A stretch of 64,000 nucleotides of DNA. Source: JALHNI01 sp044226365 (GTDB lineage: Bacteria > Acidobacteriota > Terriglobia > Bryobacterales > Bryobacteraceae). Where the stretch lies: assembly GCA_044226365.1 (NCBI GenBank), contig JBGAHE010000015.1, positions 23,086-87,085 on the forward strand, written 5' to 3'. Position numbers and translations under genes: made by a program. The notes below the pieces were generated by a model that searched no databases, was not told the origin of the DNA, and was given only the letters and a program-made list of their open reading frames with translations. Below are positions 9,207 to 16,856 of this stretch, piece after piece. Position 1 is the first letter of the stretch. Each line of letters starts with the position of its first letter.

Positions 9207-9586
9207 CGTCAACTACCTCCAAAGCGTATCGAGCTGTGCGTCGACAAATAACGTCGAAAATGGCCGATTCACGGGGGAAATGAGGGCATTCCCGTTCTTC
9301 TCCGGCGGAAGCTGGAGATCAAACAGGCTCTGGGCCCACACCAATGCGGGAATCGATTGTGGTCGAGTATATCGGCCGGAGTGTGATTGTTCAATTTGTT
9401 TAAAACGATAAGGTGATTAGTAACTTCCTATCAACCTCGCACTGCGCCAAAATGGCGCAAACCCGCCTGAAAAGCGGTCTGGAGGCAGCCATCCGAAGGA
9501 AATCGGGGAGGCGCGACAGCGCGCCAAGGCATCATCGGGTGAGCCATCGGACAAGGAAGCGCGGCAAGCCAAGCCGCCCTCAATCT
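9207..9586. other. 380-base intergenic region with promoter and long leader of the Oar-like gene
   Basis: No convincing coding sequence is present on either strand. It contains a near-consensus promoter for the Oar-like gene (listed separately) and a leader of roughly 150 bases to the ATG at 9206, ending in GGAGGT. The remaining part, 9395-9586, lies downstream of the flavoprotein stop codon and shows no clear terminator. Confidence 0.6.
9366..9394 (-). promoter_or_regulatory. Sigma-70-type promoter upstream of Oar-like gene
   Basis: Read on the minus strand, TTGAAC (9394-9389), a 17-base spacer and TATACT (9371-9366) match the -35 and -10 consensus at 4 and 5 of 6 positions with ideal spacing. 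The transcription start would be near 9358, giving a leader of about 150 bases. Confidence 0.6.
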
Positions 9587-10999
9587 TCAGGCGACAGCAA
9601 TCGCTTGCGCGGTACGGTGTGCGGACTCGAGCGCCGCTTCCATCCCCCAGGACATTTGCGCCGCGTAAGCGCCGGCGAAGTGAACCCGCCCCACGGGCCG
9701 GCTGGCCTCGGGCCAGAAGCGCGTCAGTTCCCCGGGTCGGTACGTGTTGCGTTCGCACATGCCGGCCCAAGGATCTTTCGCCCATTCATGCTGCACGACG
9801 GACTCGATGTCGGCCGACTTACCCGCATAAAGTTTAAGGAAAGTGGCGAGCGACGCGGCACCGGTCACGCCGGGCTGCGAGCCCCCCACCAGGATGCCGC
9901 GCGGCGTTTTCACCTCTTCCGCCATGGCCCACAGCTCGTTGAGCTTGGGATCGCTCGGCGACCAGTTCGGACTGATGCGATCCGTCTCCCAAAAGCGCGA
10001 ACGGCTCTGGAAAATGACACGAGTCTTAGTGGTGTAGGGCATCTCCTGGATGACAAAGTTCTTGTCTTCCGGCCAGGCCGGCGCCACCGGAATCTGCCGC
10101 AGGACGGCCAGCGAGATAGCCACCACCAGATAGTCCGCTTCGAGCGTCGCCGGCTGCCCCATGCGCTGATAGGTGACGCGGACGCCCGTCCCGCTATGCT
10201 CCAGACGCGTCACCGGCGAACCCAGCCGAAGGCGAGGCTTCAAGCGAGCCGCGAAGGCATCCGTCATCTGCTGATTCCCGCCCAACAGGCGAAACAGCTT
10301 CTTCGCTTCGTACGGCGTTCCCCGCAGATGCTTGATGGCCGCACCCCAGATCCAATGAAGCGCCGAGCCGGAGCCGCCGAATCTGGCCAGCGCTCCGGCG
10401 GAAGCGCCCTCGCGCGTCAGCAACTCGGCGACACTGATCTGGTCTAACTCCCGCAGCCTACCCGCGAAGGGATCACGCTCGTCGCGTATCTCCTCCACAT
10501 AGCGCGATAGATAGAGCAACGGCAGCTCGGTCCACCCATGGTTCCCCAGGAACGCGACTTCCCGGGAGCTAAAGCCCAGCTGATTCAGGACAGCGGCGCT
10601 GCGCAGGTCGGCTTCGCTGTAGGCGCCCTGTTTGAAGAATCGGATCAGGTGATCGCGGCGCGGATAAGGCAGCGGCGTCAGTCCGAACTCCTTCACGTAG
10701 TCCCAGAAGCGGTTGTAGCCCGGATAGTAAAAATGCTCCGCGCCGACGTCGGCGTAGAGGCCGTCGGCGAACTGATCCTTCAGCGTTTTGACATGGCCGC
10801 CGGGCCGGGAACTCGCCTCCAGCACGATCGGGTCATGTCCCAGCTTGGCCAGTTCGTACGCACAAGAGAGTCCGGCGATGCCGGCTCCGACGATGACCAC
10901 TCGCTTCGGCGATCGAGGAGCACTCGCCGCCAAGGCTGGACCCGCCGTACCGGCCCAACGCAGCAGCGTCCGCCGATCGACCCGCGTCTCAGTGCTCAT
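9587..10999 (-). CDS. Exported FAD-dependent amine-oxidase-like oxidoreductase
   Basis: Flavoprotein of 470 residues in the flavin amine oxidase/protoporphyrinogen oxidase superfamily. The start is the ATG at 10999, preceded by AGGGA; a GTG seven codons upstream is an alternative. The N-terminus has a twin-arginine-type signal (DRRTLLRWAGTAG), followed by the Rossmann dinucleotide motif VVIVGAGIAGLS (Gly38, Gly40, Gly43), ERAP-like LEASSRPGGH, and the C-terminal FAD motif VHFAGAYAAQMSWGMEAALE. If the Tat signal is real, the folded flavoprotein acts in the periplasm and would pass electrons to an exported acceptor. It is the last gene of the six-gene operon and overlaps the sensor-domain gene by 11 bases. 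Substrate unknown; I infer an amine or alcohol oxidation only from the family. Confidence 0.85.
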   Translation of the reverse strand: MSTETRVDRRTLLRWAGTAGPALAASAPRSPKRVVIVGAGIAGLSCAYELAKLGHDPIVLEASSRPGGHVKTLKDQFADGLYADVGAEHFYYPGYNRFWDYVKEFGLTPLPYPRRDHLIRFFKQGAYSEADLRSAAVLNQLGFSSREVAFLGNHGWTELPLLYLSRYVEEIRDERDPFAGRLRELDQISVAELLTREGASAGALARFGGSGSALHWIWGAAIKHLRGTPYEAKKLFRLLGGNQQMTDAFAARLKPRLRLGSPVTRLEHSGTGVRVTYQRMGQPATLEADYLVVAISLAVLRQIPVAPAWPEDKNFVIQEMPYTTKTRVIFQSRSRFWETDRISPNWSPSDPKLNELWAMAEEVKTPRGILVGGSQPGVTGAASLATFLKLYAGKSADIESVVQHEWAKDPWAGMCERNTYRPGELTRFWPEASRPVGRVHFAGAYAAQMSWGMEAALESAHRTAQAIAVA

Positions 11000-11906
11000 A
11001 CGTCGTCCCTGGGCGGCCACCGCATCGATTGTCTCCCACCACTAGTTCAGTCGGCACCGTAAATTGGCGTGCCGGCGACGCTCCATCACCCGCACGATGG
11101 AGCGCCAGTTCCGCGAGACGCTCGCCCAACAGGTCCGGAAACTCCAGCACGGCCGCAGGCGTCCGCAAACGGTCTTTGCGATCGCCGAAGCCCGCCACCG
11201 CCAGTTCACTGGCGCCGGCCTGCTGCAATGCTTCCACCACGCCTTCCGCAATCAGTTCGTTGGCCGCCACCACCGCCGTCGCGCGCCTTCCGTTCGAGAG
11301 CATCGATTGAATCGCCAGATAACCCAGTTCCTTGCCGCCGGAGCGAACTTCGCTCACCAGCGGCCGGCAGTGCGCCATTCGCGCCGCCACCCGATAGCCC
11401 GCGAGCCGGCGAACATGGTCGGGCGAACGTTCATCGCCCACAAAAAGAATGTCCTGGTGACCACTGGCAATCAAGTGCATCGTTATATCATGCGCCCCGC
11501 GAATGTCATCCGAGAACACAGCGTCCGACCCGTTTGGGGTCCATTTGCCCGTCACACCATTGCCCAGCACCGCGAACGGGATCTGCCGCTCCTGCAGCGT
11601 CGCCAGCAGGTTCGCATGGTTGGTGCCACACAGCACCGCCGCGCGCTCGGACGATGAGCCCTCCCAGGTCTCCGGAAGACGCAGCGTCGACGCCGCGTCG
11701 GACGCACCGTAGTGGCACGAAGAGAAACGCACCTCCCAGCCGCGAGAGTCGCAAAAAGACTCCACGCCCTGCAGAATGCGCAAATCAAAACCGGTTAAGG
11801 CGCGGCGATTGGCCAAGATAAAAAGTAACGTCCGCGCACGGTCGGCGCCGAGCTGCGGCGCCTCAATCGTCAAGGCGCGCGCCGTCCGGTGCCCCTTCGA
11901 TGTCAT
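10989..11906 (-). CDS. LacI-type ligand-binding domain protein lacking a DNA-binding domain
   Basis: Protein of 305 residues that aligns along its length with the effector domain of the complete LacI regulator at 19350-20402: RARTLLFILANR versus RARSIVFVLANK, VLGNGVTGKW versus VLGNNVAGAW, AVFSDDIRGAHD versus TVFSDDVQGARD, GHQDILFVGD versus GHRDIWFIGD. Only about 23 residues precede this core, and they hold no helix-turn-helix or LacI hinge helix. The ATG at 11906 overlaps the SUMF1-protein stop (ATGA), so the start is well supported; upstream codons belong to that neighbour. No export signal is visible, so it is probably a cytoplasmic sugar-binding protein or a partner of the full LacI paralogue. 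Function not established. Confidence 0.82.
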   Translation of the reverse strand: MTSKGHRTARALTIEAPQLGADRARTLLFILANRRALTGFDLRILQGVESFCDSRGWEVRFSSCHYGASDAASTLRLPETWEGSSSERAAVLCGTNHANLLATLQERQIPFAVLGNGVTGKWTPNGSDAVFSDDIRGAHDITMHLIASGHQDILFVGDERSPDHVRRLAGYRVAARMAHCRPLVSEVRSGGKELGYLAIQSMLSNGRRATAVVAANELIAEGVVEALQQAGASELAVAGFGDRKDRLRTPAAVLEFPDLLGERLAELALHRAGDGASPARQFTVPTELVVGDNRCGGRPGTTYEH

Positions 11907-12658
11907 GGCTTCTCTCCGGCGTTCCGCGCGCACCGGAATCCGATGTTCGGCGTGCGCTGCTGCGGACGCACCCAATTGCGAAAGAAGACCGTGGTGCGGG
12001 CGGCTTCATCGGACCACGCGCCGCCACGAATGACCTTATAGACACCGGCGGCTGGCCCAGGCGGGTTCTTCGCCGGACTGTCGCGGTAGTACAGGCGATC
12101 AAACCAGTCCGCACACCACTCCGCCACGCTCCCCACCATGTCGTAAAGGCCAAAGGTATTCGGGGGAAATTCGCCGATCGGTCCGGGCCGGGTGGCGGCA
12201 AAGCGCGCCAGCTTCGCATCCGCTTGCTCGCCCCAGGGGAAGGCGAGTCCGTCCTGACCTCCGCGTGCCGCCCGCTCCCATTCGGCCTCCGTCGGCAGAC
12301 GACCGCCGCTCCAGGCGCAATAGGCCACTGCATCTTCCCAGCTCACATTAAAGACCGGGAAGTTTGCCTGTTGAGCCGGAACTTTCCCCGACACCCAGTG
12401 ATACGGCGGTGGCCGCCGCGTGGCCAGAACAAAGCGGCTGTACTGCTCGTTCGAAACCTCGTGTGTGTCGAGGAGAAAGGCATCGATCCACAAACGATGG
12501 ACGGGCCGATCGTCCAGCAGGATGTGCGGTCGCATATTCGTCAGGTCGTCGGGCGTGGAGCGGCTCCGGCCCATGTTGAACTCGCCGGCCGGGATGAGCA
12601 CGCTGCCCGGGTTGCCGGCCCAAGCCGGCAGGATTGAGAGCCAAAGTAGAAGTCTCAG
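11903..12658 (-). CDS. Exported SUMF1/FGE-sulfatase-domain protein, probably non-catalytic
   Basis: SUMF1-fold protein: VLIPAGEFNMG at the start of the domain, VSNEQYSRF, FPVFNVSWEDAVAYCAW, RLPTEAEWERAARGG, and the C-terminal RGGAW and IGFRCA. The copper-binding cysteine pair of true formylglycine-generating enzymes (in RGGSxxCxxxxC) is absent: RGGAW is followed by SDEAARTT. It is therefore probably not a sulfatase-activating enzyme. I place the start at a CTG (12658) that overlaps the DUF1501 stop as CTGA, 8 bases after GGGAG; this gives a good signal peptide, MRLLLWLSILPAWAG, and 251 residues. The first ATG/GTG-type start is GTG at 12601, which would remove the signal. It belongs to the six-gene operon. 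Confidence 0.8.
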   Translation of the reverse strand: MRLLLWLSILPAWAGNPGSVLIPAGEFNMGRSRSTPDDLTNMRPHILLDDRPVHRLWIDAFLLDTHEVSNEQYSRFVLATRRPPPYHWVSGKVPAQQANFPVFNVSWEDAVAYCAWSGGRLPTEAEWERAARGGQDGLAFPWGEQADAKLARFAATRPGPIGEFPPNTFGLYDMVGSVAEWCADWFDRLYYRDSPAKNPPGPAAGVYKVIRGGAWSDEAARTTVFFRNWVRPQQRTPNIGFRCARNAGEKP

Positions 12659-14052
12659 ACGAACAGCTCCCGAATCTCGTCGTCCAGCACGAACTCGCTA
12701 CCGCCCAACACGTCGACGTATCGATAGGCGCGCTTCGAAGGCGTGTCCAGGATCTCCTTCCGCCAATCGATGCCCAGGCTCGAATACATCGTCGCGTACA
12801 CGTTCTCGATCTGCGTTTGCGTCTTCTTAAAGTGCCATCCGCTCTCGATCACGCGTTCGCCGGGCGCATCGGTGCGCCCCAGAACGCGCCCGCCTTTCGC
12901 TCCGCCGCCCGCGAAGAGCGCGTGGTAAGCCTGGTTGTAATGATGCCGTCCCGCCACTCCGTTCAGCGGTCCCGGAGTGCGCCCGAACTCCGTCACCACG
13001 GCAATCAGCGTCTCGTCGAGCAGGGACTTGGCCGCGTCGCGTGGCGAACGGGCCGCGCCCAGGTCCCGGATCAGATTGGCGACCGCCTTGTCCATCTCAT
13101 TGCACATCGTGTAGTGGTTCGATTTCGCGCCGTGCGTGAAGATGTTCTTGTGATGGTCCCAATCGCCATGCACCACGTGAATGTAACGTGTGCCGGCGTC
13201 GGCCTGCACCAGATTCCGGGCCAGCAGGCATCCCAGGCCCACCTGGTTCTCGCCATAGCGCGCACGTTCGTCGGAGTTCATCTGGAACGCCTTGGGCCAG
13301 CGTGAGTCGCCCAGGATGCTGTGCGCGCTTTCCTGAAAGGAGCGGAAGCCGCTGAAGGAACGGTCCCTTCCCCGCGGCCCTTGCTCCGTGACCGCTTCCA
13401 GTTTGCCCAGCAGGCGATAGCGCTCTTCCAGGATCTTCAGCGCCTCCTCATCCATAGCCATGCCGCCGAGCCCGGACTTCAAATCGATATCTAACACCGA
13501 ATACCGGGGGTGCAGAAAGCCGGTGGAAAGAGCTCCGCAGCCGGTGGTATCGAGGTTACAGCCGATGTAAGTAGGGAACGTATCTGTGGGGCGGCGCTGG
13601 CCCTCGAGCTCATAGGAGATCACCGAGCCGATGGACGGAATCTCCTGGGCCTGGGCTGGGTTCAGCGGACGTCCGGCCTGGGTACGATACTGCCCGCGAA
13701 AATGCACCACCTCCTGACTCTTCAGCGACCGCAGAATGGCGATCTTGTCCATCTCCTTCGAAAGCTCCGGGAACAGCCGGTGCGAAAGGTAAAGCTCTGA
13801 ATTGATCTGCCGGACGTCCAGATCCTTGGGCGTGCCAGCCGACTCCTTAAAGTCAAAGGTATCGACATGGCTGATCGCGCCCGCGAGTTCGACGACGATG
13901 CCAAAGCGGGCCGTGCCGCGTGGACTCGACTTACCCGCCGCTCGCGCGCTCACCGGAAACGACGCCTGCTCCACGAAGGCCCCGAGCAGGCCGAAACCGC
14001 CCAGGCGTAATGACTCTCGACGCGTGAAGCGTTCGCCCATGCGATGGACCAT
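12655..14052 (-). CDS. DUF1501 protein (sulfatase-fold), Tat-exported
   Basis: DUF1501 protein of 465 residues, a family related to the alkaline phosphatase/sulfatase fold and common in Planctomycetes, Verrucomicrobia and Acidobacteria, usually encoded beside DUF1549 proteins. It begins with a twin-arginine signal (TRRESLRLGGFGLLG) and has family motifs GDWDHHKNIF and VTEFGRTPG, plus a GRHHYNQAY histidine-rich segment likely to bind metal. The ATG at 14052 follows AGGAGG at 9 bases. It begins 13 bases after the DUF1549 stop and its own stop overlaps the presumed CTG start of the SUMF1 protein. The biochemical activity of the family is not established. Confidence 0.87.
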   Translation of the reverse strand: MVHRMGERFTRRESLRLGGFGLLGAFVEQASFPVSARAAGKSSPRGTARFGIVVELAGAISHVDTFDFKESAGTPKDLDVRQINSELYLSHRLFPELSKEMDKIAILRSLKSQEVVHFRGQYRTQAGRPLNPAQAQEIPSIGSVISYELEGQRRPTDTFPTYIGCNLDTTGCGALSTGFLHPRYSVLDIDLKSGLGGMAMDEEALKILEERYRLLGKLEAVTEQGPRGRDRSFSGFRSFQESAHSILGDSRWPKAFQMNSDERARYGENQVGLGCLLARNLVQADAGTRYIHVVHGDWDHHKNIFTHGAKSNHYTMCNEMDKAVANLIRDLGAARSPRDAAKSLLDETLIAVVTEFGRTPGPLNGVAGRHHYNQAYHALFAGGGAKGGRVLGRTDAPGERVIESGWHFKKTQTQIENVYATMYSSLGIDWRKEILDTPSKRAYRYVDVLGGSEFVLDDEIRELFV

Positions 14053-14065
14053 GACCGCTGTCCTC

Positions 14066-15907
14066 CTAGTAAGAAAAAAGAAACTCGGGGCTATTGATCA
14101 ACGCCCATTGCAGGTTCTCCGCGCCGCGCTGGCGATCCCCCCGCAGAGCTTCGGCGGCCACGCTTTGTTCCCCGGGATTGGGCTTCCGTGACAACGTCAC
14201 CAGATAGATGTGGTCGATCAGCGTCGCATCGTCCGGATACTGCTTCAGCAACTGGCCCACGCGGGTCTTGCTGGTCGCCCGCACGCCATCGGTCACTATC
14301 GCCGATTGCATCAGGAACATCGCTTGCAAGGCCGACGGTGGAATCTTCTTGGGAAGCGCCTCGCGGCTCCCCTGGCCGAATACCTTCATGAAGCTCACTG
14401 CCGTCGCCCCCGCCTTCTTAGGATCGGGCATGCCCATCACCGTCTTCGGCCCGCTCCCAGACTCCGCGGACGTTACACCCGTCGCCAACGTCACTAAGTC
14501 ATGTAGCTCCACCGCGCTCAGCATGCGGACCAACTTACGTGCATAGTAAGGAGCGTAGGCGTCTTTCCACTCGCCCTCGAATCGCGACGAAAGGCGATAG
14601 GCATTGGACTTCATGATCGTTTTGACGAAATGCTTGAAGCTATAGCCGTGTCGCCGAAAATCGGTCGCCATCGCTTCGAGCAACTGCGGATTCGACGGCT
14701 GCAGCGTCCACGGCGCCGGCGGGGGATTTTTCGGATCACAGCGCAGCAGGTCGAACTCGTCGACGGGGTCGACGATCCCCACGCCCATGAACTCGGCCCA
14801 GATCCGGTTAGTGAACGCGCGGGCAAACTGTTGGTCGCCCGTCACGAGCCGCGCCAGTTCATCCCGCGGATTCTGCCCGGGCCGCGGCTCTTCGCCCGTC
14901 AGGATGAACCGGGGAACGCCTTTGCCGCCCGTCCGCGGCACCCGAATCATGCTTTTGGATTTCGTGTCGTAACCGCTCCCGGCATCGTCAACGGTATACT
15001 CCGTGTTCGCCTGATACCCGTTCTCCCAGTTCATGATCTGGCGGGTGTGGCCATGGAAAGCGGCCTGCTGAAAGAACTGCTCGCGAGTTTTGGCCGTCAG
15101 ATACAGGTTCACCTTCTCCAGATGGTCCGCTCCGTCATGGCACGAGATACAAGCCAGGTTTACGCCCAGAAAAATCTTCGAGTAAGTAATCGTGAACTCA
15201 TCCACGGTGTCCTGAATATTGATCAGATCCTGCGCATCCGGAGCCTCGGGGTCATCCTTGGCTTTGATCACGTCGCGCCCGAAGTACTGCGAGCCGGGTG
15301 TGGAGAAGCTCGTTTTGCCGCCGCCCGTCAGTAACTCGGTGACAATCTCGTTATAGGGGCGATCGATCCGCAGGTTCTCATGCAGCCAGTAATGAAACAG
15401 GTTCAGCCCGGAACCCATCATGCTGCCCGCGCGAAAGAGATCCTCAAAGTAATACGTCCAGCGGCCGGCGAAGTCATCGCTGTCCACCAGACGATCCACC
15501 AGGCGATCGTGCTTCAGTGGATCTTTGCTGGCCGTGAAGCTCAGCACATCGTCGGGTGAAGGCGCCCGGCCCGTTGCATCCAGAAACGCGCGGCGCACAA
15601 ACTCACTGTCGGTGGCCAGGCCTGCATGGGGAATACGGTCTTGCGCCATCCGGCCGAAGACGTGCTCGTCGATGTAATTTCGCCGAGCCACCTTGCCGGC
15701 CTGCGGCCGTGGCCCCGCCGGTCCTCGAACCTCCATGGTCACCCGGCTCAAGTCCCTCGCCCGGCTCGCCGGCGGCGCCAGCAGCGGACGGTGAGCGCGT
15801 TCCACCACCTCCGCCCGATTCGGATCGGCCATAGGCGCGCTCTGGGCAAAAACCCCGTATGTCGCCGTCGCCAACCATACCAACCGGCAGAGGGATCTAT
15901 TTTTCAT
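14066..15907 (-). CDS. Exported DUF1549-domain c-type haem protein
   Basis: DUF1549 protein of 613 residues with a Sec signal peptide (LVWLATATYGVFAQS). Unlike the two PSD1 proteins at 23199 and 28560 it has no N-terminal cytochrome domain with its own CxxCH; the only haem-binding motif is CISCHDG in the DUF1549 core, after FLGVNLA. DUF1549 features include FVRRAFLDATGRAPSPDDV and the RWTYYFEDLFR helix; a DUF1553-like tail (FTNRIWAEFMGVGIVDPVDEFD) follows. The ATG at 15907 overlaps the NHL gene end by 11 bases and has GAGG just upstream. It pairs with the DUF1501 gene immediately downstream, the usual arrangement. Likely an electron-transfer or redox enzyme in the periplasm; substrate unknown. 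Confidence 0.85.
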   Translation of the reverse strand: MKNRSLCRLVWLATATYGVFAQSAPMADPNRAEVVERAHRPLLAPPASRARDLSRVTMEVRGPAGPRPQAGKVARRNYIDEHVFGRMAQDRIPHAGLATDSEFVRRAFLDATGRAPSPDDVLSFTASKDPLKHDRLVDRLVDSDDFAGRWTYYFEDLFRAGSMMGSGLNLFHYWLHENLRIDRPYNEIVTELLTGGGKTSFSTPGSQYFGRDVIKAKDDPEAPDAQDLINIQDTVDEFTITYSKIFLGVNLACISCHDGADHLEKVNLYLTAKTREQFFQQAAFHGHTRQIMNWENGYQANTEYTVDDAGSGYDTKSKSMIRVPRTGGKGVPRFILTGEEPRPGQNPRDELARLVTGDQQFARAFTNRIWAEFMGVGIVDPVDEFDLLRCDPKNPPPAPWTLQPSNPQLLEAMATDFRRHGYSFKHFVKTIMKSNAYRLSSRFEGEWKDAYAPYYARKLVRMLSAVELHDLVTLATGVTSAESGSGPKTVMGMPDPKKAGATAVSFMKVFGQGSREALPKKIPPSALQAMFLMQSAIVTDGVRATSKTRVGQLLKQYPDDATLIDHIYLVTLSRKPNPGEQSVAAEALRGDRQRGAENLQWALINSPEFLFSY

Positions 15908-16775
15908 GCGAACCTCGCGAAAAAATCTGCACCCGCTTCCCGATCACCTCGGCCACCAACAAATCACCGCTGCGGGTAAGCGTCATGAAGTGCGGAGATT
16001 GCAACACATCCGGACCGCCCCACCGGTCCACCACTCGCCCGTCGACGTCCAACCGAACCACCTGGTTCACGTCAGCAGTCGAGACCAACAAATCCTTGCC
16101 CACCAGGAGAAGGCCAAACGGATTGCCGAACCCTGTCCAGATGGCAACCAGCTTGTGACCGGGGGAGAAGATCTGGATCCGATCGTTGTTGCGGTCCGCC
16201 ACGTAGAGGCGGTCACGCGAATCAATGGCCAAACTGTGCGGAAGCTTGAACTGCCCCGGCTCCGTTCCCATACTTCCCCACGCGCTTAGGAACTTGCCGG
16301 CGGCATCGAGATGCACAATCCGGCGGTTTCCGCTATCCGCGACGAAGATCTCGCCCTTGGAATTGAAGACCAGATCGTCAGGCGAATGGAAATGTTTCTC
16401 GTCCGCCCCCGCGACGTCCACCTCGCCGAACGTAGCCAACAGTTGGCCCGCGGGCGAAAACTTCCGGATGACGTGATTGCCGTTATCCGTGGTCCAGAGA
16501 TTGCCCTGGCGATCCAGACGCAGCCCGTGCGCCGTCTTGAAGAGTCCTTCGCCCCACCCTCTCACGAACACGCGTTTCCGGTCGAATTCGAGGATCGGAG
16601 GCGAGCCACGCTGGAGCACAAACAGGCGGCCGTCCGTTGTTTCCACCACCGAGGACACCGCGTCGATCGTGGCCGTGGCGGGCAGCGCGATCACACCCTT
16701 GCTGCGATAGGCATCGCCCCACAGCATCAGCGCGGCGCCGGCAACGACGGCAGTCCTCCGCATGGTACGAATCAT
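15897..16775 (-). CDS. Exported NHL-repeat beta-propeller protein
   Basis: Protein of 292 residues with a short hydrophobic N-terminus (TAVVAGAALMLWG) and repeated NHL blades: GLRLDRQGNLWTTDNGNHVIRKFSP, DLVFNSKGEIFVADSGNRRIVHLD and SLAIDSRDRLYVADRNNDRIQIFSP, each beginning with the typical D-x-x-G/D and ending in a hydrophobic strand. Such propellers bind sugars, lipids or proteins; some, as in peptidylglycine-amidating lyases, are enzymes. It is the promoter-proximal gene of the six-gene operon, with its promoter and a palindromic element at 16819-16847. An in-frame ATG at 16763 is an alternative start. Confidence 0.82.
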   Translation of the reverse strand: MIRTMRRTAVVAGAALMLWGDAYRSKGVIALPATATIDAVSSVVETTDGRLFVLQRGSPPILEFDRKRVFVRGWGEGLFKTAHGLRLDRQGNLWTTDNGNHVIRKFSPAGQLLATFGEVDVAGADEKHFHSPDDLVFNSKGEIFVADSGNRRIVHLDAAGKFLSAWGSMGTEPGQFKLPHSLAIDSRDRLYVADRNNDRIQIFSPGHKLVAIWTGFGNPFGLLLVGKDLLVSTADVNQVVRLDVDGRVVDRWGGPDVLQSPHFMTLTRSGDLLVAEVIGKRVQIFSRGSHEK

Positions 16776-16818
16776 TTGGCTCAGCCCTCAAGGCAATCCT
16801 ACTATAGAGCCAGAGAGA

Positions 16819-16847
16819 ATTCTAGAGATGCGAGAAATATTTCTCAA
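16819..16847 (-). promoter_or_regulatory. Promoter of the six-gene operon with palindromic operator candidate
   Basis: On the minus strand, TTGAGA (16847-16842), a 17-base spacer and TAGAAT (16824-16819) form a good sigma-70-type promoter. The perfect palindrome GAGAAATATTTCTC (16832-16845) overlaps the -35 box and spacer, where a bound repressor would block RNA polymerase. A nearly identical element lies before the MFS gene. The centre is TA rather than the CG common in LacI-type operators, so the binding protein is open. Confidence 0.55.
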
Positions 16848-16856
16848 GAACATCCA

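Noticed and set aside
7521..9251. 576-residue plus-strand frame
   Set aside because: Antisense to the first Oar-like gene; Arg/His/Ala-rich with no motif.
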